From: Agelaius tricolor
Lineage: Eukaryota; Chordata; Aves; Passeriformes; Icteridae
Assembly (NCBI GenBank): GCA_023055355.1
Contig: JALJCS010000001.1
Location: forward strand, 71,465,381-71,529,380
Length of the DNA stretch: 64,000 nucleotides
Reading direction: 5' to 3'
A program made the position numbers and the translations under genes. The notes beneath the pieces were generated by a model, which searched no databases, had not been told where the DNA came from, and saw only the letters and a list, made by a program, of their open reading frames with translations. Below, piece after piece: positions 13,601-27,500 of this stretch (within the stretch, counting starts at the first letter, position 1; the number at the start of each line of letters is the position of its first letter).

Positions 13601-14743
13601 TGGCACCTGATTTTGAAAGAGTTGTGAAGAGTATGGTAGTGAAAAGGGTAAGATTGTGTCCTCTGTGGTCTTTTGTCTTTAGCCTAAACTTGGTCTGCTA
13701 TAAAATAAAATATCTTTGTAACTCTATTCATACATAATAACAAAATTGTTAGGCTTTGTTTTATAAGAGACTAAACTTGGCTGGTTTTACATGATAAATG
13801 TACAAGTGGAAATAACAGTACTAATGAAGTTTTAGACATCTAGCAGCTGTCTGTTGTGATAAATTGGAAAAGCAAAAGCTCAGTTTCTAACATAACTGCA
13901 GTTCTGCTGGCAAGGTACTTCTGGAGGTCACACGACTTTACAGGGTTGTTGTTCCAATAAATGACTTTGAACTGGCCTGAAACCTGCCTGAAGAGACCTT
14001 TATGGAGCACTGCAGCAATTCTTGCTGCTTCACATTGGACTCTGTCCCTCCAGGCCTGCAGCAAGTTTCAGCAAGACTTCCCAGTATATACAAGGATTTC
14101 AGTCATCTGATGAATCCCTCTCTCCTCTTTTTAAAAAAATGTATAAGCTATTAAAGTGTATTTTCAATGGAATTTATTTTAAATCTGGTTTGTCTTTTTT
14201 TTTGTCTACTACAGAAAAGTCACTGGATTCTGACAACATTGTAATACCCTAAACAAAGTACCAAGAATGTGAAATTGTGCTCTTTGCTGGATGTGTGCCT
14301 ATTTCTGTTGAAGACACAGGCATGCTAGAATTTTGATATATTTTCCACTCTTCCTTGATTTGTGTTTTGATTTCTATTTTAGGGCTACCAGAGGGACTTA
14401 GTTACCTCTTACAGGCAACTTCAGAAAGTGTCTGAGTAGCTGAAGGCGTCCTTTGTTTAAAATCAGAGAAGATGGATATAATGTGGCCATGCTTTTTGGG
14501 AGACTTGGCCTCTGGTTTGGCACTGTGATGTGGTTGGCAGAAGAGCTGGTTGTGTAAGGTTTGGACAAGTGGGGAGTCCAGCTGTGCCAGCAGTGGCTGA
14601 ATGCCTGGTGCAGGCAGTGTTGCTGTCTTGGCTGACAGTGGGAGCTGTTTTGTCAGAGGTGTTAGGTAGGACACTTTGTGCTGGGGGGAATAACATAGTC
14701 TGTAGCTGCTGCTGACTGGCTTTGATGGGTTTGGTGTGTTTTA

Positions 14744-14932
14744 TCTCAGAATCAACCAGGTTGGAAAAGACCTCTGAGATCATGGAATCCAACCTATGAC
14801 CAAACACCATCCAGACCACTAAGTGCCACATTCAGTCTTCCCTTAAACACCTCCCTGGGCTGGCCATTCCAATATATGAGCACTCTTTTCACCCTTTTAT
14901 GAAGAATTTCTTACTAATGTCCAACCTAATTG
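14744..14932 (-). mobile_element. CR1 LINE 3' fragment, antisense
   Basis: The plus strand begins CAGAATCAACCAGGTTGGAA, followed by AAAGACCTCTGAGATCATGG, TCCAACCTATGACCAAACAC, CTAAGTGCCACATTCAGTCT, ACACCTCCCTGGGCTGGCCA and CTAATGTCCAACCTAA. This is the reverse complement of a CR1 3' end. The element lies on the minus strand with its 3' terminus at 14744. Short internal deletions are evident. Confidence 0.88.
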
Positions 14933-17900
14933 TTTCACTCTTGTTTTGTTAGTGAAGTTGTCATCTTATTAAAAAAGCAAGAGCTGAGCAGACCCCTCCC
15001 ACAGAGCCATCTTCCTCCAAGTATATCCAGTCAATAATTTTTTTTGTAGCTCTGTTGCTTTAATCAGTCAGTTGCCCCTGAAAATAGGTCAGAACCTTCA
15101 AAAAACACCATCTGGAAGGTTTCCTGAGTATGTTGGAAAGCTGTCATCGGATGACAGTGTGTTTATATATGTTTAAGTGGCATTTGTTTGTTTTCATTTT
15201 GTCCCACTGCCTCTTGTGTTTTCATTGGGCACTGCTTGGTCTTTTCCACACCCTGATCGATGAGATATTCCTGAGCCTTTTCCCAGCTCTTTCAGCCTTT
15301 CTTTGTATGCAGATACTGTGAAAACTCAGGAGAAAGTTGTCTGCCTCTCTCAGGTGAACTTTAGTGTTTCTGGATGTGCTAGAAAAGCACAGTAAACCTC
15401 ACAGTGTTCCTGCTTAAGCCTAAGACTGTTTTTCATTTGAGACTTGATCGTTATGGACTTTAAGCTCCAGATAATTGATTTGAGTGAGGTTTGAAAAGGA
15501 GAAAGCAGTGTAAAAAAGCAGAGGGCAGATAAGATAGGGGGATTTGATAGCTTGTGTTGCTGAGGGGTTCTACACCTTCTACCAGTTGAGAATTTTTAAA
15601 AACAGTTTTGACTAGCTTATACTGCTGGAGTCCACCTTACTGCTGACTGATTGCAGTGTATCTGTTCTTGAGTAAAACTTTTAAAAGTGAGTACCTGAAG
15701 CATTCAGAACTAGTACAAGCATTAAGAAGTATAATCAGTAAACGAATGCAATTTCTAGTTAGTGTTGTTATAAGGAGTTGTGATTCCTTAAAAAAATTTT
15801 CTGTCATTGATGGACTCTGTTTTTACTTGGGTAAATATAATACTCTAGTATTTTTCAGAGATTTATTTAATCTGGACTGTTTTGGCAGTACAGAAGTTTC
15901 TTGCCCATCGCCCGGATGATTCAACTAGTGCTACTTGCTGATATTGAAAAGCAAAACTTGTAAGTGTTCTTGAGGACCACATGGTAGCAAGACATGGGAT
16001 GTGTAGCTCCTTGCTGATCCTCTGCCATCATATGAAAAAAATCTATGGGATGAAACTATTTTAACATTCCCCATGGTCCCTTCCACTTCCACAGACAAGG
16101 CAACAGAATTCATACCTGTTTTGTCTATGTATCCATGACAGCAAGGGGTGGCTTTGGGTATCACTCACAAATACAGGAGGAAGTTCATCACCTCAATTTC
16201 ATGTGTAAGAAGCTGATGAGTGTTTACTGCTATTTGTCTTTGGAACATAAAGACATGTGGATGATGACTGGGAGGTTTTTCAGGTTCTCTATTTGTTGTT
16301 GGCATGACCAAGTAAGTGTTTTGTAGTCTGGAAAGGTGACCAAATGAATGTTCTGTGCATTTCAAACACAAATACAGGAATGTTCTCCCGAGGGAATAAA
16401 TAAGCTTTCAATAGAATTGGTTCATGTTGACACAGTGTGGGTGTGATTATCTACTGCTGCTGTGGAAAAAGGACCAGGTGTTTGGCAGTTCAGGTCACTG
16501 CTGTGAGCATTTGCCATGACTGACACTCTTGTGATCCATTTTCCATGTTTAGCTTTGTAAAGCTGTTCTATAGGATATGCTGTCTGCTGATGTGCTTCAA
16601 AACAGTGTATCATGAGAGAAATATGTGACATGGATATTTCTTACATCTTTCTACATTTATAGGTTTCCAGAATGGCTGGGTTGAATTGGTTGGAAGGTGA
16701 TGTTTTCATTTGCAGACTCTTAGGTGATGAATGGCTGTTGTCTTTATGATTTGTGACTGCCAGACTTTCCTGTATGTTTGGCAATATTTTGTCAGCCACT
16801 CAAGAGACAATTGTGTGCAGAAGCAAGACAGAACTACTCTGCTTGCTGCAGGCAGTAGTGGGGGAATATGATGCTTTGAAACAAGCTTAAAGAGTACATT
16901 TGGCAAAGATACATATATACAGTACAGAAAGATGTGCTAGAAGTTCCAGGTGCATATCACAGGCAGATAACTCTGGTGATGACTTCTGTTCATAAGGAGG
17001 AAAATGATTGTTTTTTGTTAAAGGAAGAAAGTTTAAAAATTAAGTCTTCAAAAGTCTTCAAATTAACTCTGGCAAAATTAAGTCTTCATGTTGATGTCTA
17101 CTGGTTCCTTTGTTAAAGGGTGCATTCAGAAAATAGTTTGCCTGACATATCATTCAAGCATCTCTTGCATTCATGGCACCATCATGTAGATTGGTGTTTT
17201 ACTAAGGGTTTTCTGGCTGTCCATAGGCAGCAGAGGGATAAAGGCTTAATTGCAATCACTGCAGCTGCCCTTGTAATTAAAACTGCCCACAGATCAGAAT
17301 TACACATTGGTTTAATGCAGCTTTAAGTTCAATAACAAGGAAATAATGCTTCTTCCTATTTGATTACTTCATTTTTAAATTAATTGCTGTGTATTATTAT
17401 ACACTGATGAAACAATCTAACCTGGGAAAAATACTTCTGCAACCTTTCAGGATTTCTGTCTTTTAAACTTGTGCTCTTGTGCATTGTGATCTGCAGAGGA
17501 GAGAGAGGTTTCAGTGAGGACAGTGTTTTAACATTTGGCAGTGCCTGGATATTTGACTGAATTTGAGTGAGAAGGAAGATTACTTGATTGCTGCAGGTTT
17601 GTGGAAATTTCAGGCATGAACAGAATTTCTTGATGAACAAATGGGTTTTTATTGCCAAACAAGCCTTAAGCTGCCAGTGAGCAACTCTCATGGATCTTGT
17701 GCAACAGATGGACATGTGTGTGAATACACTGCTGTGCTCCTCTGAGTAAACTTAATTGTATCAAAAGTAAAGCTCACTTGCTTATTCTACTTCAGACAAA
17801 CCAAATGACTCTGAATGAGGGTGATTTTTTACATATTTGCAATTTAAGTTGTATGATATTGTCAATCACACGCCTTCTGGCTGTACTGAATTTCTTGGAT

Positions 17901-18419
17901 CAAACCTGCAAAAATTCTGTGTGTGCAGCAATTAGTTTTTTGCAGACATAGTAGCAGGCTCAAGTATGAGGATTAACAAGGCATTGCAAGTATGTACCAT
18001 ACACACAGTGTCTGATCCTTGGCCCCAAATGGGCACTGAGTCAGAAGCACTTGCCCTGTGGGCAGTGATTCATAATTGGTAAATCTTCAGCTGGAACTTG
18101 GTGGGGAAAAAAATCACTGCCAGCAATTCCTTCCACTAGACTTGAACAAAAACTTACCCACGTCCACAAAAATATGATCTGGTGTCCTCTTCCTGAATTT
18201 ACTTTATTCTAATAGGTGACTATCCAATTGTTTCTCCTTCTCAAAAATATGTGGGAACGTCACAGTTCACAAATGAGCATTGCTGTGAGGGAGATGCTCG
18301 TTGTTAGCGTTCATTGTTAGGTTTGCCTTTTGAACATGCATGGCTTTCAAGCTTGCATTTCCCAGTCTGGGTTGTATTCATTGTGCATGTTTGTTGTTTT
18401 TTTTTTTTTTCCTTTTTAG

Positions 18420-18580
18420 TGGACTATATTGTGGAATATGACTATGATGCAGTGCATGACGATGAGTTAACAATCCGAGTTGGGGAAATCATCAGGAATG
18501 TGAAAAAACTGGAAGAAGAAGGATGGCTGGAAGGGGAGTTAAATGGCAGAAGGGGCATGTTCCCTGACAATTTTGTGAAG
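18420..18580 (+). CDS. CD2AP: CD2AP exon 2 (SH3-A)
   Basis: The exon is 161 nt. It starts after a long polypyrimidine tract ending CCTTTTTAG and ends AAG before GTGAGT. It enters with two bases that complete Val2 (exon 1 must end ATGG) and leaves in phase 0. It encodes residues 2-55, nearly the entire first SH3 domain. The ALYDY-like motif is Tyr8/Tyr10, the acidic RT-loop is D15-D16-E17, and GW(37)L(38) is followed by FPDNFV at 49-54. Trp37 is followed by Leu rather than a second Trp, a feature of CD2AP SH3-A. In CD2AP this domain binds CD2 and Cbl-type PxxxPR motifs. The exon is essentially identical to the human protein. Confidence 0.98.
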
Positions 18581-21500
18581 GTGAGTTTTCTGCATTGGCT
18601 TGATTTTACTGTGATGGTGTGGCTGGGTCACTGTTACTGAAATAGTTGGAATACACAGAAGTTGTATTTGTAACAGGATGGTTTATTTTTTTAATGGGAA
18701 GACATTCAAGGTGCTAACATTTTTTTAATATGCTTTTGAAGATTTTTAAAATTAACTTCTGCTGTCTGTTCTTACTTTAGCATTTATTTTGCCCTGTATC
18801 CTTGCATTATGTGTTCTGTGTCACTCTGACTTCAACCAAATTGTTTGTAGCTATGGTTATCTGCTTTAGTGGGATGAACTTATTAAAAAAACAAGAATAT
18901 AAAAAAACCCTAAACCTACCCCTGCAGAAGACAACCAGCCATGAGAGAGTTAGCAAAGCGGGGTCACAGGTCATCTATAATGAAAAACTGCATCCTCAGG
19001 CTGTGCTGATGTGGATTCTTCAGCCTTGTTCAAGCTGCTTTATTTGAAGGGGCAATTCTGTTTTACCCTGGACTCTGCTGCTGGCACTACCTTTTTTTGT
19101 GACCCTGCAAACTCCTTGGTGTAACAATTCCATATAGTCCAAGTGAATGTAGGTATTCCTGCCCCTTTTGAAGTGAAATGAATTCCTTTCAAACCAGAAT
19201 TGTCCATTGTATCTTGCTGTGATACTTTCATGTTGCAAAAACCTAAGGGGATATTGGTCCAGTGCTATAAGCACTTCTTTACACTTACTTTAAATTTGAC
19301 AATTTTTCTGAAAAATTGAAAAAGTGAAATTATTATTTTCTGATTTACTGTGAGGGGTTTTAAGATTTTCCTTTTAAAACTGATGGGAACAATCCAGTTG
19401 TTCTCAGAGAGGGTCTCCTACCAAGGGAAAGTTTGTACAAATGCTTTTCACTTGTCTAACATTTTCAAGTTGTTGGTAGTTTAGTTCAAAGTAATTTTTG
19501 GGTTTTGAGTCCTGTATAAATAGTAATTTGACCTCAATTGGTGTTTGATGATCACTGTGCTGATGTTCTTAATTAACTCTCAAGTGATGTGTAGGGAGAA
19601 AGCATCAGCCTTGGCTCTTTGCTGCTCTGTTTGTCAGCAACTTGTCCTGGGTCAGATGTGACATGTTTCTGTGTTAATTACCGTACTTGTTGGGTCTTTT
19701 CTTGCCCTTCTGCAGCTGTGGCTTTTATAAATTTTGTTTAAAATTATTTCCATCCTGATATCTCAGCTGCAGGTATTTTTAACTTTCCAGCTGTTCATAT
19801 GTGCATGGCATGGTCGGATGTCCTGAATTACAGAGGACAGTCAGTTTTCTAGAAGGTGTAGGGTTTGGAGAAGCAGAAGGGAAGTTGTGTAGAAGAAAAT
19901 GATCACTTTTGTTTCATGACAACAGGGGTTAACTTGCCTTTTTGGTGCTGGAGCTGAGTGCAGTTATGAGGCTGATCTTGGGAACTTTTCTTCAAGATGG
20001 TATGTTTAGGCTGGAAGGCTGTTGTGCAGTGGTGAGATCATGGGAAAGCATTAATTGTTATGGACGTGAAAATGGTGTGTTTTCTTCATGGTTAATTTAA
20101 TTATAGTTTCTTTGTAAAAGTTAATTTACAGATAGTGATAGCTTGAGAGACTATTTCTGGGAAAGCTGTTGCAGGAAAGTGTTTTGGTGGTGTGTTGTTG
20201 TTGTTTGTTTGTTGTGCCTCCTCTCAAACCATGCTCATTTGCTGCTGAGGTGGGTTGTTGGATCATGCTGCAGGATCTATGGGATATTTCTATGACCAGA
20301 CTGCTGCAAGTACCAAGCCTCAGCAGCTAAACTCAAATGCCCCTTCTTGGCCTGGTGTGCTGTTAACACCTGCAAGGTGTGGGTGGCCTGCTGGAGGGGG
20401 GGGGAAATGAGCTCAAGCAGGGCTGGACTTTGGCCCTGTGAATGAGGAAAGTCCCTGGAGAGATGGATTTCTTTGTTTGCTCCTGAGAGCAGCCACCACC
20501 ATTGGGAGTGGTAAGAACAGCGAGGATGCTGACAAGAAATGAGTATTGCTGACTTCTCATGACCCACATGAAAGGGAAAGAGCACAAGAGTCTGAAAGAG
20601 GACAGAAATGTGACCAGAGAGCACAAATTGCTGTGGGCAGTACTAAGGGTTGCACCAAGTTTTACATGTTTGGTTATAAAATTCTGGGGCTCTACTTAAA
20701 TATTTATCACTTCCTGAAAGGATCATCTTACTCTCCTGTTATGAGTGTAATTTCATGCATTAAATGAGGATCTGGCCTAAATGCATTATGTGGTTAAATT
20801 TGTGGCTTATTGGTAACATATATATATATATACACACACTGGTTTGTTATGAATTGAACTGTGGCCAGGATATAGCCTCTCCATGGATGGTAAATTTTAA
20901 TTTGTGCTGATCTGGAAAAGATTAAAATTTGAAGCTGAAAGTGCAAGTATTATCCACTAGATTTGCCTTCATGTGTAAAATTTAAAAATATAATAAATAT
21001 GACAGATTAAACTGGATAAAGACAAACGTGTTTTCTTTTTAAAATGTTAGATGCTATTAGAGAAGATATTTTTTTTTTTTTAATAAATAAAAGCCTTTGA
21101 TTTTCATCAACTGGCTGAGAATTGGGAGGAAGTTTCTAATTCAAGCTAGTTGGTTTTGGCTAATTTTGTTAGTTTGTCTCTTCTTCATCCTGTGTGAGGG
21201 CAGGAAAAGAGCTTTTTGCCTTGGTGCCAGGTGCAAACTGTCCTTGGCTGCTGGGCAGTGCAAAGCTGCTTTTTACCTGTTAGAGGGACAAGCAAAATGT
21301 GGACCGGAGGATTATTGCTGCATGCTGCCTGAATATGTTGGATGCCCCAGATTCAGACTGTATCCTCACTGCTAAAGCAGATCAGTCCCCTTCTGTTCCC
21401 TCCTTCTGGGCTCTGCCCATACATAGGATTTACTGCCATTTTATGTCACTTCTAGTGCTTTGACAAATGCATCTTTTCTGTCTGAAATATGACTAAGTGC

Positions 21501-24500
21501 TGTCAGCTTCATTTTGGGTTGTTAAAGCAGGAAATAGATTTTTTATTATGTCTTCCTTTTATTTCTCAAGTCTCCTAAATATGCAAAATAATTTTAAATC
21601 GTGGTGGTAGGCTTGTTTCATGCAGTGTTAGCAGTTGGATCTTTGCTGTCAGAAGTACAGCAGAGGAAGCTGAGACTGTATTTTTAATTGGGTTAATTTG
21701 TTGTACAGTGTGGGTGTACTAAGCACTATGTGACTTTGAAGCACTCCTGTGGAGAAGGGAATTGATGGAAGCTTCTTGTGGATACTATGGATACTAATGT
21801 AATGCTGATGCTTGGCACCTTATAACATCATTTGGTAACTTTTTGGTTGGGTTTTAATGGTTTCTACCCAAGCCTTTTCCATATTGATAAGGAGATCCTG
21901 GAGAATGAGCTTGGTGATGTCTGGTTCCTGGTGCCAGCTGAGACCAGGATGTTTTCTGTGAGCCCATCACTTGCTGGGTTAATGAGCAGTCTGAGATGCT
22001 CTGTCTCAAAAGGTGCAGCTCTTGGTGCTGACTTGCATCATTTTGCTTTAAAAGAAAGAGAACTGGTAGTCTCAGTTAAAGGGAACCTCATAAAGTTTCT
22101 GAAACCTCCTCAGATACTACTGTTCAGTGCCACCGTGTGGGGTGGGGAGTGGGAGGTGTTGTAAAAGTTTGCTGTGAACTCTGTTTGGGGGATGTCCAAA
22201 GCAGTCCTAAAATGAGGAGATGGTGGTAAATGTACAGTTGAATACAAGCAGGTTAAAAAAAAAAGTGCAAGCAAAAAATTACACTGCCTACTTATGAAGC
22301 TCATTTCCTTGAATTCACTTTTCAGTGCTGCAGCTTCTTAAAGATATTCTGCCTGTATTGCAGAGCTGGGTTTTGGAGTGCACACGTCTCCAGTGTTATT
22401 AACAAAACCTAGTCTGAAATTCCTGGTTAAACTGTGTGCATATCCTCTTTGAGTGGGGTTGAAATAGAGTTCTTGTTTCTGACATTGTAACTTCCATTTA
22501 TCTGCTTCTTCCTGTATGGGCAATTTAAAATAAACAACTTGATAAATTCCTGAAAGGATTTAGCAATGGAACCTAGCAGACTTTTATTGTTTTCTTTGAG
22601 AGCAGCTTTTCCTTTCTAAAATCCATCACGGTGAAAAATGTGCACACATTTGTGATTTAGAGAAATGTAGTAATGCCGTTAGATGGAATGTGTGAGGGTT
22701 TTTGAGATATTAATGTGTGTGGAATGTGGAAGACTTTTTGATTTTGGGTTGGGTTTTACCTGTTTGCTTCTAGACTTTATATAGACTTTACTTTCAGTTC
22801 TCTGAAAGTAAAGATTGAGTCCATGCCTCCTCTCCTTCAGGAAATTCCCCAGACCTCCCTCTTTTCTCTGGCCCAATGAGTCTTAACTCCTTTTTTGTAT
22901 TTACTTTGACAAGATGGACTAAGATTCGTTTTTGTTGATTTATTTGTTTTGAGTAGTTCTATTCACTCTCCAGACACCTGTTGTGTTGATAACTGAAAGT
23001 GATGATTTCGTATTCATCCTTCTGCTTATTTTCTTAAGGTTTTTGTCGCTACGTAGCTGAGAAGTTTTTTTTAAGAACTGAAGTTCCTTGTTTTATTTCA
23101 TTTATTGCTATCTTAGTTTTGTAAATAGTTGTATTGTGAGTAATAGGCTTTACATGGTAGTAAAACCAGTTTGATCATAAGCTCATGGCAGTAACTCAGA
23201 TGAGGGAGGAGCAGTGCATAGATTAATCAGTAGCTCTCGTCAGTTAAGGCAGAGAAGTTTGCCAGCAGGCTCTGGGGACGTTCTGGTGAGCGAGCAGGGC
23301 ACTGCTCTGAGCGAGTTTGGGCCATGCAGCCCCTCAGCCTTGGAGCTGGTGCAGGGGCAGCCTCCTGCCTGCACAGGTGTGAGCAGCTGCTGCTGCTCTA
23401 GCACCGAGCCTGGATCCTCTCCAGGTTAACACGTGAACTTTGCTCACTGTGACATTTTTCTTCCTCCCCCTAAATAAAAAAAAATCTGTAACACTGGGCG
23501 TGTTCGAGCAAATATGTCCTTGGAAGTGGTAAGCTTGTTTTATTTTCCATATGTTCTTAACATCAAATGTTGTAAACAGACTTTGTGTTCGGGGTAGTGA
23601 TTGGAGACAGCATGAATTTAAAAATAATGCTTGCAATATGATTTTGAGAGTTTACTTAGTATATGATGTAAATTCTTGGTCTTAGAATTGTTTGTGTAAT
23701 AAAATTACTTGGGGTTGGTTTAGCTCATGTCCCCTTCTGTAGTATAGGGAGATGCTTGGAGATTGCAGACAGCCAATTTGCTTGCAGAAAGAGTTCCTTT
23801 CTAAAAGGATGATTTGTTTTTAGTTGATTCTTTATATTCAACTTCCTGGTCTGTGTGTTTGTGGAAACAAAACACAGCCCAAGCCTCTTTTCTTCCCTTT
23901 TCATCACCCCTAGATGAACACTTTAGAGTAGCACAGCTGATCTACCTTCTTAAGCCTGTGTTTGCTGCCTCTGTCCTGTATTACCACTGTTGGGATGCTG
24001 TTAAACACAAGTGTCCTCTGAGCCAGTGAGAGTTTTGTCTGAAAGCTCTTTCAAGCATAGCATCTTCCTTAATTCCTTTTTAAAAATTGATCTCACCCAG
24101 AACTTTAAACAGGACTCATGGAGCTGGGAGGGATCACAGACAAGACAGACTCTTCTAGGTTAGTTCTAATCTGGGCATGATTAAAGAGTGTAGTAACATC
24201 AGTTAAAAAAGCAGATGAATAAATAAACTTCTTCAGCAATGGGTATAGGTTAAGCCATATTTAGTTTGAAATAAATAGGATGTATTTAAGGACTAGAATA
24301 AAATATCTATTTCCAAAATGTTGGCATCTGCTTCTTAAAGTATTCTGTCCAAAATCTTTGCATCCAAGTAAGGCTTGGAGAAAGCAAGATACACAGCAAT
24401 TTATCAATCCTGTTGGTCAAATTACAATTTCAGTTTATACAGCCTTTTTCTTTGCTTTATTATTGTTTTGAAGAAACTGTCACCACTAGCAGTGGGTTGT

Positions 24501-27500
24501 GCAGGGAGGTGACAGAGTGCTCAGAGCAGCAGTGCTTCCCATGCAGAGCAGGGAGCCCTGCTGGTAAGAAGGTGATGTTTGCTTCAGAGCTGGCAGTTCT
24601 TGTTTCTCAGAAACAAAGATTACATGCAAGATTGAAAGCCATATTAAGTAATTTCAGTTTCAGTGCTGAGTATATGAGAGAATTGCTGGGCTCTTTGTCT
24701 TCAGGCAAGGAGTGAAGCTGAGCACCCAGGCTGGTGCTTTAACACCTGTTGCCAGTACATATGATGTCAACCCATTGTTCCTGCTGATTTTTCTTCAGGC
24801 TTTTAGGGGAAATAGGGCCACTGGAGGAGAGTGTCATTTCAGGGGGTACCTTGTGGGTTTGCCTGAGCTGCACCTGTTAATCCCATCCATTGGCACATGC
24901 CTGGGATTTGTGAGAATGGTGATAATGATTCCTGTGCTTGTGGGGTGAGAGACAAGTCTCTGCTATCCAACTGTTTTGGCTGGAATAAACAAGGAAACAG
25001 TTTTTTTTTCCAACTGGAATGTTGGTAATTGGCTTGGGTGAGCCTTGCTTAGGATGTGGAAACTATTGTTTCTAAAAACAACAGTAAAGAAAATTAAATC
25101 AGCTGAAAACATTGACAGATATAACGAGTGGCACAGATATGTCAGCATTTTCGCTCTCTTTCAGAGCTCACCATGATTTATTCCCACTCCTGTGATTTTC
25201 CAGTTGAATCACTGAATTGACTGCCTGGGTTCAGACCAGTTGGGTCCCAGCCCTGTGAAGTCCCTTTGTGATGTGACTGTCTCTGTCATGAAGAGGGGAA
25301 GTCTGGAGGTGTGTTTGATTTAGCACGGTAGAGCTGCTGTTGCTGACCCAGCTCTGCCCACAGAGCCATTTGTGGGCACCTGTGTGTCAGGTTGTCTTTT
25401 CAGCTGTCACCACATCCACACAGGAATTTCCTTTGTTGGTGTTGGTTAGGGATGTGTGAATTATTTCATATTCCAAGGTAGTATAAGTGTCTTGTTTAGT
25501 AAGAAAAAGCATGCAAAAAGTTGACTATTTGAAATATTTATCTTGATGGTCTGCTAGATCTGAAGTGTCACAAATGCTTTCCTCAAAAGTGAGCTATTTA
25601 ACTGCAGGAAATTTGTTGAAATTATGTGCCCCTTTCCTTGTCGAAGATGACATGTGCTTCAAGATGTTGAAAAAAATCACCTGAGAAGAAGATTTCACTT
25701 TGCATTCACAAACTATTGTTTTATGTATGAATATTTAAGAATAAAAATCTGTGGTGTTGTGAAGTCTTCAGTGGCTGAATGTGAACGCAGAATAGGGAAA
25801 ACACTGGTGATTCTTGTAATATTTAGTATCTTTTCAAATATGGAATATATATATGTTGATACTGTGTTGTGAAGAGCATGAGAGAAATGGAAAAAGCTTC
25901 TAAGTTTTGGCTCAGTGGCAGCACTGATATGGAACTTTAGGGAACTTAAGGTGCTGTTCTGAAGGACAGAAGGATAAAGTGTGATTAATGACCTCTGTGA
26001 ATACTGCTTAATATGCTAATCATTCCCTCTGATTTGAGTTATCCAGGTTTGTTGCTTGTACCTGTGCCTCTTGCTTTCCTAAATGCCATATCAGCTTGTG
26101 ATGTTGCTCTGTGGTAACGGCACACTCCTGGATACTCCCAGAGCTGCTCTGATTGAGCATGATGGTTTGTGTGGAATGAGCAGCAGGTTTATACGTGTCC
26201 TTATTCATGTAATCACGTGAAGCAGTCTGCTCCTTTGTCCATCCTTATTTAGTTGTTACACTTCGTTCACGTGTAATTTTATAGCTTTCTCTCCAAGCAG
26301 AGGAGCAAGGCAACCATTCCCTGCCTGGAGGCTGCAAACAGGGTGTGCTTCATCAGGAGGTGTTTGCAACCATCACTGAGTAAACTGCACAAAGTATTGC
26401 TCAGGCAGCAGAGACTGAGTGGGCTTGTGCAGGAACATGACTTTTAAGTTTAGACTTTCCCTGTGTACAGAAGTCTTAAAATGCAGCTATAAATATGCAC
26501 TCTGGAATTAGCATATGTAATAAGACCAAAGAAGTCAGTTATCCAGGTACTGTTTGCTGTAATGTTTGTTACATCCCAGGAGGCTCTGGCTGCACATTCC
26601 AGCCATGTAATTGTAGTCCTTTGCCATATGTCTCATAAATCAATGTGTGTATACACCGAACACAGTTAATGATAAATCGGTTCTTTTGCTTTTTATGAGG
26701 TGGAACGAAGTAATCTAAGTATGAACTTGAAGCTTAAACCTGCACAAGGGTAGCTCATCTCTGTCCTGTCATCTCTTAATATTTGCACCAATCGTGAATT
26801 TTTTGTTTGGCGGCTCATCTTTTTGGAGGGGGAAATTAGGTGTTCTCTACTGTAGTGCTTTCAGTATTGAATTTCAAATGTATGTGTTCCTTGAACACTG
26901 GCTTTATTCAATATTATGAGCTGATCTGAAAGTTTATTGTGGTAAGTATTTTCTAGGTTTAACAAGCTTTTTTAATGCTCTTCACTTTGTAAAAATATAT
27001 TTTGGTGTATGTATGTGAATTCATTAGCTCTGGACTTGGAATAAGCTTTTGAATTCTTAGAAACTGATGGTGATAAGCATATTACATAGATGCTTTCAAA
27101 ACAGGAGTAGAAAGCAAGATGCATTTTCAGTTAAAACTGTTAGTTAATGTAGGAATCTCTGGTAATGCCTAATCTTTAAACCTTTTCTAATATCCACTGA
27201 GACTACAGATTTATATTTTTAGCCCTTATTTGACAATCTCTTAAGCATTTAATTTTGTGCCCTGGGCAAGACTTGTGGAGGGATGTGGATGTGTCGGTGT
27301 TTTAACTTGTGGCCACGAATGAAATGCTGAAGGTTTTATAGGGAATGCAAAGAGATGATGCCTTGGAAAAAGGATGCAGGGAAGAAGAAAGCTGGGTGCA
27401 ACAGAGTGGAGGCAGAAAGACAGGTGATGGTGAGGAGGAACAGGGAATGTTCTGAGTTGAGCATCAAAGTGAACCTGTAGTGGTTACTGGATCCCACATT

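Larger units (their letters stand above)
1..18419 (+). other. CD2AP: CD2AP intron 1 (3' part)
   Basis: This whole stretch lies upstream of exon 2 and shows no exon of CD2AP. I see no CpG island and no ATGG followed by a plausible donor, so exon 1 and the promoter are probably further 5' and intron 1 exceeds 18.4 kb. Contents are one tRNA-derived SINE, four CR1 fragments (listed separately), T-rich tracts and unique AT-rich DNA. Open frames here are short, overlap on both strands, and resemble no protein I recognise. Confidence 0.8.

Noticed and set aside
14463..14831. 122-codon minus-strand frame
   Set aside because: Its 5' part lies inside the antisense CR1 fragment and the rest has no recognisable domain. 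It is a repeat-derived or chance frame.
18314..18419. Open frame running into exon 2 from upstream as an alternative N-terminus
   Set aside because: It reads through the poly-T splice tract (a string of Phe codons) and has no homology. The canonical acceptor and the exon 1 phase explain exon 2 fully.
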